Assembly: GCA_037975125.1 (NCBI GenBank)
Contig: CM075853.1
Coordinates: 88,114,859 to 88,178,858, forward strand
Length of the DNA: 64,000 nt
From: Latrodectus hesperus
Taxonomy: Eukaryota; Arthropoda; Arachnida; Araneae; Theridiidae
Reading direction: 5' to 3'
A program made the translations under genes and the position numbers. This document shows positions 43,101 to 53,100 of the stretch, in pieces (positions within the stretch are counted from its first letter, which is position 1; each line of letters starts with the position of its first letter). The notes under the pieces are model-generated. The model did no database searches, was not told the origin of the DNA, and worked only from the letters and a program-made list of their open reading frames with translations.

Positions 43101-44120
43101 AAATTGTTATAATATTGTTTAGAAGAAAGAATTATTGTATGAAGCTTTGTTTGTGCGTGAATGATACTTATAATCATCTGCATAATCACTTATTTACTTA
43201 AAGAAATATTTAGTTTTATAAATATTATAAAATGGGGGAAAAATGTAAGCTTAATACAAAAATACCATTGTTTGATTTTTGCGTAAATCATACTTAATAC
43301 TTTTATTACTATAATATGGTACAATTCCATTATACCTCCACAACTGATCAGCAAAATGATTGCTAAAAGTTTTCATCAGATATAAACTTTGATGTATAAA
43401 TAAGTTTCATGAATAAATGATAGTTATTTGGTTTATAAAATCTGAATAAGATGTTTGTACTATTTTTTAATAGTTTCTAAAAATGTAAATATTTTTTAAA
43501 CAATACACAATGAAAATATTTACAATATTAATGCGATTTTTTCCCTTTTCTATTGTACAGGATTATACATGGCATTACACTCATTATACATATATTAAAG
43601 AATGTCATATTACTTGATTTTTATATGCTGTTGTGAAGTGATTTATTAAAGATTTTTTTTTTTTCAGATGGCTCCTGTATGTTGAGTGGCAGAAAATTCG
43701 AAAACTTCCATGACATTCCAGAAGAACTTTTACCCTGTGGTACTAGATGTTTTTGCGTTAATGGAAATGTAACATGTGAAAATACTTGCCCTCCAGTGGC
43801 TGATGTTGCACCTGTTAATTTGCCATGCTCACCGAATTTGGCTTTTAAAGGGTATCCGCCTGGTGAAACATGTTGCTTGCAGTGGATGTGCAAGGAACCT
43901 TTAAAGCCTAGTAAGATATTTTGTATTATTTTTAAGAGGGAAAAGATAATAAAAAATAAGTTAATATATAAATGCAAAAAAATATAAATATTTACCAGTA
44001 TTAGATAAAAAAATATATAAGGTAAAAATAATATATTTAAAAAAAATGCCTTAGTGTTTTTAATGCCTTTTGTAAATTTTACTCTACAATGAAAGATACA
44101 GACGAATATAAGGTAAAAAA

Positions 44121-44153
<33 letters not shown>

Positions 44154-47100
44154 AAAACACAAGATAAGAATAATATTTCTAAAGAAAAATGCTTCTATTT
44201 TACAAAGAAGGATGTAAAATGTAAGGTGAAAATCAAAGAAAATGCATTAATTTTTATTATAATTTTTATTTTATAATGAAGTAATTTTTGTTTCTAAAAA
44301 TAATTCCCTAGACTTAAATCATATGGAAATGTGTTATTGACTTAGAGTCAATGTAAATCAAATTGCAGTTAAAGAAATATGATCATAATATATTTGGCTT
44401 AAATTTATGTCAGAAATATGATTTTGCATTACTATTATTTGAATTTTTCATATGAAAAAACTCTATAATAAATACAAGTTATTCAATTATCTATATTTTA
44501 AAATATTATTGTCTTGCATTATTACTTGATTGGAATAATGATTTTTAGATTTGTTGAATATCCAATAAAATACTTTTATTTTTCTAAATTTTAGTATACC
44601 TGTATTAGCAATTGAAAGTGGTTTACATTAAAAAGTAAAGATGAACATTTGTAAATAACTTTTTTCAAATATTAAGTATTTTGATAGCTAATTCTTTATT
44701 TCCCATGCAGTTTTAAGTTGCATGATTTATCACAGGAAAGTTGTGTTTAAGTTTATTGTATATTTTGTAAATAAATATTCTGCTCTTTTAAAGAAAGAAA
44801 GATTATATTTTTGAAGATTTTATAATTTTTGTAGTATTAGTTATCATAAATGTAGTTATTCTTATTTATTTGCTTTTCTTATCAGACAATAAAAGTGACT
44901 ATGTAAGTTGTTAAATGTACTGATATAATCCATTCAATCTTTATCAAAAAATGGCTAATGTAAATTTTGGAATTTCTTCTATTGAAATCTTTATTGTTTG
45001 TAATGTATAATTCTTTAAGTTATTGTTGTAATTATTTATTTATTTTTTTGCTTTTATTGTTTGCCTAGTAAAAGTAAAAGATATTTTGTATACAAAAATA
45101 TAAACTCTCTTATCTTATAATCATATCATAAAAATTATTATTCATTTCCATTTTATCTATATGCTACTTACATTGTTTTTACTTTAACTTTGTTTTAATA
45201 CATTTCTTTTAATTTTTTTCTGTATCATAAACTTTATTTTATATTTCCATACTATAATTCTGTGTTTGAATTATATTTCAAATAGATAATTGTAATGAAA
45301 GTTTCTCTTTAAAACATTGAGATGTTAATGTATTAGGATGAAATATTTATTTTATATATTTCTTAATTCGATTTTATTATCTGTAATTCTTAATACAAAT
45401 TTTTTCATAAAAAAGTTGCAATATTATATTTTTTACTGCAAAACTTATTAAAATTTTCTGCTTGTAGATTACTGCATGTTTCAAGGTTCTCGGTACTTAG
45501 TGTCAGAACAATGGGAAGTTGAAGATGGTAATCAGCAGAAGCTCTGCACCTGTCATTTAAACCATGGCGAAGATACTCCAAAAGTTGATTGTCGTGGGGG
45601 TTGTCCTCAAATTCCTCAGAAATTTTTGACACCCACAGAGCAATGTCTCCGTCCTGTCATCGTAAATCCAGAAAATCCTCTTATGTGCCCTTATGCTGTT
45701 TGTAATAATACTATATCAGGTATACTTTTAATTAACTTTATATATTATGTGCATCTGTGTTACTGTAAAAGCCCAAAATCTGATAAATCTTTGGTTTTAC
45801 TTAGTTAAACTTAGCTTTTACCAACATGGGTTGATAAAAGTTTAAAGTATAGTATATAACAAGTTAATATAATGCTTTTGGGACAAAACTTAGTAGTTAC
45901 CAATCTGTTTTGGTAAAAGCCCTCTGACTTATTGTAAGATTTTCACTCTCAATTAAAAAAAGTAGTTTAACTCTTTTGAGACACACTGCATATGAATGGA
46001 AAATTTTATCAAAGTAATCCTTTGTTTCATGCTTTTATTGGATTCGTAACTCCTAGATTTTACAGCAATGTCTTGGTAAAAGTATGAAATGGAATTGTAT
46101 TAAAGAATACTTCAAAATTTTACCAAGACACTTTGGTATAAGCTATGTGTTAATGGTAAAATCTAGAATTTATGAGAGTTCAGGTTTTTACATGTACTTA
46201 GAAATTTGCTTATGCAAGCCTATTTCAAGTAATCTACTTGAAAGATAAAAAATGTAAAAATTTGCTACATTTAATTTTTTATTTCTGCTTTGATTTATGA
46301 ATTAATACAATGTAGTTTTTCATTTTTTACAATTTTTAATTGTTGTAAGCTAATAATTTTTCTTAAAATGATGAAATGTTATATTATTGGTTTAATATTT
46401 GGTAATTTTTGAACAACATTAAATTTTTTATTTTATCAATTTTTTGAAATCTAATTTGCAAAACTTTAACAGTTTTAATATTTTTATAGGTCAAGAGCTT
46501 TATAATGTTAATGTTGTCGCTCTTAATTCCACTGCTGTGCGTGTTCGATTCTCTTTATCTAACATTTTGGTTGGTTTGATTGGCCATGCTGAGCTCCACT
46601 TCACCACTGATCCCACTCTTCCACCAACACAGTGGCACATTCAGAAATTTTCTAGACCAAAGAGACTATTTGACAGCCCAAACATAGAATACATTTTGAA
46701 TGCTTTGCGGCCAAACACTACTTACTTTTTGCAAGTAAAAATAAAAATTGATGCTCTGAATGGTGGACCTGAAAGTGAACTTTTTAAGCTGAAAATGCCA
46801 GAAGGTAATTATGAAGATACAAAAGGTTCTCATTATAGAATATACTGTATTTTACACCAAGGTACTCTTTTTTCTTTTCAAATGTTCTTGAAGAAAAAAG
46901 TATAAAATTTTATGTTGTGAATTCATATTGTAATTCATCAGTAATAAATATTAGTAAGACCATGATTTATATCATGATCAGTAATAAATATTTATTTTCA
47001 AAATATGTATAAAAGAGTTGTGTGTCTGGCAAATATGGTTGTTATTTCTTATGAATTACTAGAAGTTATTTTACTATATTACATTACTGGTGTGCATTTT

Positions 47101-50100
47101 ATTATCATTGTCTTAACTCATATGGTAATTGTAAAAATTAATCTATATTATTTTTGATAGTATCCTTTTTTTTTAAAATTTGCAATAGAGGAAAATCTGA
47201 TATGAATGTTTTTCTTTAAATTATGATAACATTTATAAAATATAATTGGTATGATAAGCTTTGATTTATTATTTAATGTTTAATTTGAAATAACAATTAT
47301 TCAGGTATTAAATCGTAATAAAATCTAAAATGTCTTATGATGGCTGAATAATTGGATGTCTGCTCTGCATTAAATGGTTTTAAGTGTACAATTGAAAGCT
47401 ATTTGAGAATTTGTGTTTTGATAGCTTAATAGCTAGTTGTACTAAGCATTTGTAAAATAAAAATATAGTATGTATTTTTCTAAAATTCTGTTATAGTTAT
47501 TGTTGATTATCAAATAGTTTTTAAAACTAGTTCATAAGTTACTTTTGTGATTTATAACACATAATAAAATTATGTAAAATAAAAAGAATTTTTATTTAGC
47601 TTGTGTCTACATTGTGAAAGCAATAAATATTTCATATTTGTCTTCTACTTCTGAAACCTTCAATTTCTGTATTACAGAAATCGTCACTACTACAACTACT
47701 ACTGTTCCCCCAATGATAATTATTGAAGCAAAACCAGAAGCTCATATAATTGATGCCAGAACTGTGAGAATCTCATGGAGGAATTTTGAACCTAGGGAAA
47801 AGAAATACATTTATGCTCTTCAGCTGAAGTACAAATTAAAAAACGAAGCTGAAGACAAGTGGATTACAACTCCCATGATCCACAGAGATGTGACTTCCTA
47901 TTTCCTTCATGATCTGGAACCTTCTGCAGATTACATGGTCGATGTCATTTTTACTCCACCTAAAGATATACCAACAAAAATTGTTTCAGGCAAAGGTGTG
48001 GAATTCCAAACTTCTAAGAAAATAAAAGGTATTAATAAGTTTTAGTAATATTAAATATTTTTTGATTTTAAGAACAAGAAACATTCACTCAGTAATTTGA
48101 ATGCAATGAATTCAATACATTTTCCAGGATTTTTAATACTGTGTTCTTTAAATTAAGTTATATACATTGCTTATTTTACCAAATATATTTCTTTTATATT
48201 TTTAATAAGGTTGTAGGGATAATCATTTCCAAATAGTATTTGTAATTACTAAATTTGATATTCTCAGTGTAATCGTAAAATATTTTTAGAAGTATTTTCT
48301 CTTGTTGTCATCATTTCATTTTTGCTGTTTTATTTTAATTTTGGAGAACTCAGAATTTTCTTTTCATGCTAAAAAGATATCAAATATTCTTATTCTATGG
48401 AAATAAAAGTATATTTTATAACTATTTTCATCAAAAAATTATTTGCTAAATAATTACATTTAGTATATATTTTTATTAAATCATCAAATTGGAAAAAAAT
48501 ATGTAAATATATATTTTAAAGTTTGTAGATGCAAATTGCTGAATTATCTCTCTGCTTTTTCTTTAGAGGAATATCATTTGCAAGTATCAGTTGAAGATAA
48601 TAAAGTTGAAGCTGAAAAATCAACATTTCTATTTGCTGGTATACCAGAACCTATTTCAAAGCATGTTCATGTAGTTAAAATTATGTACAAAGCTAGTGAT
48701 GGAGAGCAGTCTTATAGTTTTAAATTGCCAAAATCAAATCATATTACACTGGATCATTTGAAACCAGGAAAAAAGTAAGTTATCATATATATTAAAGCAT
48801 TTATATGCATTTATAATTTGAAAAAATTATATGTGCAAATATATACTGACATTTTTTATGGAGTTGCAAAATCAATTTTAAGTATAATTTTATTTTGTAT
48901 TAAATGATATATTCAAATATTAGTTTTTGCTGAGTTTAATTATAAATTTCCCATTTCAAAATACTATTTTTTGTGTTTTTTACAAATCTTTTAATATTTT
49001 AACATTTCATTTTGAATTCATTTGTTATTCATAGCATTTTTTTTTGGAAACTAAAATAGTTAATTATTTTTCCAGTTTTGAAACTGATGACGATTTCCTA
49101 GTTTAGCAAAATTCATGATAGTTTGAAAACACACACTAAAAACAGAATTTAAAAGATTTAAAATAATCTATTGGAAAAACAAATTTCTTTCTGTTAAATG
49201 TGATTTAGAAAAAAGGAGCATTCATGAAAATAAAGTTTGAATTTAAATTAGGTGAATCAAAAGCTTTATGAAAAATAAATGGGAAGTAATTTCTAAATTA
49301 TGGATATGGAGACATTAAAAAGAAATAATAAAAATTATTTTATTGTAGATTTAAAAAAGATGAGCTTTTTTTACCACTTTATGAACAATGGTAAAATTTA
49401 TTTAAAAATAAAGGATGTTTCTTAAGAGAATTGAATTTATGTACAAATATTTTCGATTGGTAAAATAGTATTCAAATATTAATTTCAAAAAGTAAAAACT
49501 AATGGGATTTCAGTTAAATAAATTCAAGAAGCTCTAAGATTTATACAATTTTATTTTATTAATTTGCATGTAATATAAAAATCATTGTAAAATTTGCTTA
49601 TTAGTATTTGTAGAGAATTATTATTTGTTACTTTGCTTACAATGTTGAAATAGTCTTTTGCAATTTCTATTATTGTAAGAGTGTCTAAAATAATTCTTAA
49701 AAAAATGTTTCCTAAAATTTTCACAGTAAAATTTTAGTAGAAGTAATCATGGTTAGTGGTGACGAAAATTTTAAGTATTATTTTAATATAGCATTAAACC
49801 ACTTTCACCATCACTTTTTAATTTGTTTTTTGTCTTTTCTGCTAAAAGTACTCTGATCATAGAAATTCAGTTTTTATGGTTTTATGAAAAAGGTTACTAA
49901 GCGAATCTTATCTTTTGTCCATCATAAATTGTTTCACAATTCAAATAGAACATTGTAATAGGGATTTTTTTAAAGATATCCTGTGACACTTTTAAAATCA
50001 ATATTATAAATTTAACAACTTTAAAACACATTGTTTTGCACTTTGATTGCATTAGTCAAACATTAGAACAATGTCTGTTGGTAATTAATATAATATAAGT

Positions 50101-53100
50101 GAGATTTCATTGTAAATATTAATTGCTTGTTTTTTATGTGTAAAAATATTTTTCTTAAAATTAAGTACTTGTCATTCATGAATTCCATATTTTCACAGCT
50201 GAAAATAAGTAACTAAAAGCAATTTAAAAATGCAGTGAAATTAAAATTTGCTTAAATTTAATGAGGTCAAATCATAAGAAATGATTGATAAAAATATCAA
50301 TTATTTTGCATTTCTCTTTCTTTTGATTAATGTATAATTTTATTTTTTAGATATTTAGCACAGCTAGAACTCTATTTAACTAATGGCCAGACATTAACTT
50401 CGAATGAAGTTGAATTTATTACAAAAGCAGCTAGTCCAGGAACTAATATTTCTGAATCTGAAAATGTTATTAATAATGAAAATCATGCTACTAATGGTAA
50501 GAATTATATATAAGAAAGTTAAAAATATTTTATTTAAATCAAAATATACATTTATTTCATTTTCCAATTTTTTTCAGTGTAATAGCTGGACATTATTATG
50601 ATATTCACATTCTTTGTTGTTTAAAAAAATTGTTGTTAAAGAAACTTTAACTACCTTAATAATTATAAAACCTTTAAATGTCTTTAATATTTAAAGATAT
50701 TTAAAACTTTTTTGTTTATTGAAGGTAAAGGTTAAAATTAGTGTTAGCTTAGGATTTTAGTTTTAAAAAATTAATTACTAAAAAATTACCTTTAATAAAA
50801 AGTCTTCATAATTCTGATAAAGCTGTGTAAACTTTTGAATTTTTTTTTGTAATTGTTAGGCATTTGAATTTTTCATAAGCTTTTGAAAATTACTTGGGAA
50901 ACTAAAACTCTTGTGTTCGCATCAATTTCTGGAGAGAGAAAACAATTTTTTATTGTGACTGCTTTGCTTGAACATTGTAATAAAAGAAAAATTGTATTCT
51001 ATAATAATAATAACTCAGCAAATTAAATTATTGATTTTTATCTTACGTTTCCTACAATTTGAAAGAGGAGAAGTAAAAAATTGCATTTACATCATTAATA
51101 TCACTAGCACTAATTATGTGTAAGAAAAGCTTTTAAAAATTCTACAGTAAAAAAAAAATACAATCTTTCACAATTTGAGTAGGTTGGATAAAATCTGCAA
51201 TATATAAGATAAATTTATATTTTAATTCTAAAATAAAGATTAAACTCTTGCTACAACTATCAAAGATGTTGTGCATGAACAGGGTATTTTGACGTTAACA
51301 ATTTTGAGTTTATCTTTTATCAATACACAAAATAAATTATTTTTTAAATTTTTTATTCTATTTTAACCAAAATTATGATTTTCTTGCCAATTAATGTGCC
51401 ATTCTCATATTCAATCAATTTTTTTATGCTCATATACCATATGCAGTAATTCAAGCATAGATTTTCATCATATGATCCCTTTTTTCGTATTTTGATATTA
51501 AAAATATTTAAAGGCAATGGTGGTAGAGTTTTTTCTGTAGAATTATTTAATGATTTTAACTTGCCTGTTTATCATACTTGGAAATCATTATGATGAATTA
51601 AAAAAGTGTAGCAGAGGAAAAAAATCATTCCAAAGTAATAAAAAATGATCATAAGTGGAAAATACCTTTCTAAATGTGTGGAAACATAAAAGAAAAGGAA
51701 AGAATTGAAATTATTTCTGCACAACAGAGTAAGTTTACAAAAATCTTAAAAGGAAAAAATATGATTTTTTTCAATTTATAAATGAATAAGAGAACTTCAA
51801 AAAGACAAAAAAATGTTAACTACGTTATAAAATACTTTTAAAATTTGTCGTTCCATTAGAACCACTAGTAATAGGAACATGTTAGAATGTTATATCTATA
51901 TTATACATTAGAATGTTATATCTATGTATTTTGATTAGATAAAACTAAAAGTTTGCTAAATTGTAAAATTTTCTTGTTTTTCATGATTTTGCAATACATA
52001 TTAGTCAAAAATGAAGTCATTACTGTTTTTGTTAAAAAGACTTGTTTTTTATATTGTGTTGATTTTTGTTTAAATGTGAAAGCATCTTTTCATAAGGGGT
52101 AAATTAGAAGTCTTCAAATCTTAATGCTATTGATTTATTCAAATTGCGTAAATTTTATTTCGATCACGATCTTATTTGTCTATAGTGAATTTAAATCCTG
52201 TACAAATGTTTGATATATTAGCTTTGTTTGAACCAAGCTTTTATTCTAGCTCACTATGGCTTATAGTTCGACAGCAGTTCTTTAATTGGGAGATCTCATG
52301 AACTGTTACAGCTACTATTGATGGGTGTCACTTTTTTGATTTCTCAATAAAAAGTCTACATTTTTTTCCCTTTTGAAACATAAAAATGGCAATCTGTCTT
52401 AAAAAGTGACTCATAATAGATGTTCACTTGTTTTAAAAGGTCTTTCTTCTTCGATCATCTAGGCGCTGCCAAAATCTATCAACAAGATCACCATACCCTT
52501 TTGATAGGAACATGCTCTTTTAGAATAATTGTGGGTACTGCACTGGTCACTGTTAAACAATGGGGTTTGAATGTTACATTTTTAATTTCAGCATGTTTGT
52601 TTTTCTGTATAGCTCTCCCAGCTTCTTTGTTTTTGACAACTAATATAGTCTTTTATTTTAAAATGAAAAATCTTCTCAGGAAGCTGTATGAAAAATATTG
52701 GAACAAGTTAACCTTCAGCTAGTAGGCTGTCTTTCAAAATTGTTGAAAAGTCTGTCAGTTATATTTAGAAAAAAACCTTTAAAAATAGTAAAGAATCCTT
52801 CCTTTTAAAGACTGTATATATGGTTTGAACTCGCATAATTTTTCAGTGACTGATATATAAAATTTTGTATTATTTAAATTTTTTTTTAAAAATTTCATTG
52901 AACAATCTTATAATTTTATTCTTTGGCTATAGTTGGAACTTTCAGTAATAAGTATTGGAAATAGCTAAAGAAAGTTCAGTTTTATGTAAATGTTTCCATC
53001 ATGCTTACATTAAGTAAAAAGAAAAATTTTTTTGCAGGTAAACAAGCAGAACTTCTACAGAGTACAGATCATAGAGAAGATGAAAATAAAGCCTATTTTA

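Noticed and set aside
43621..44160. Long minus-strand ORF rich in Phe
   Set aside because: It is the antisense of VWC 6 plus A-rich intron sequence; no independent support.
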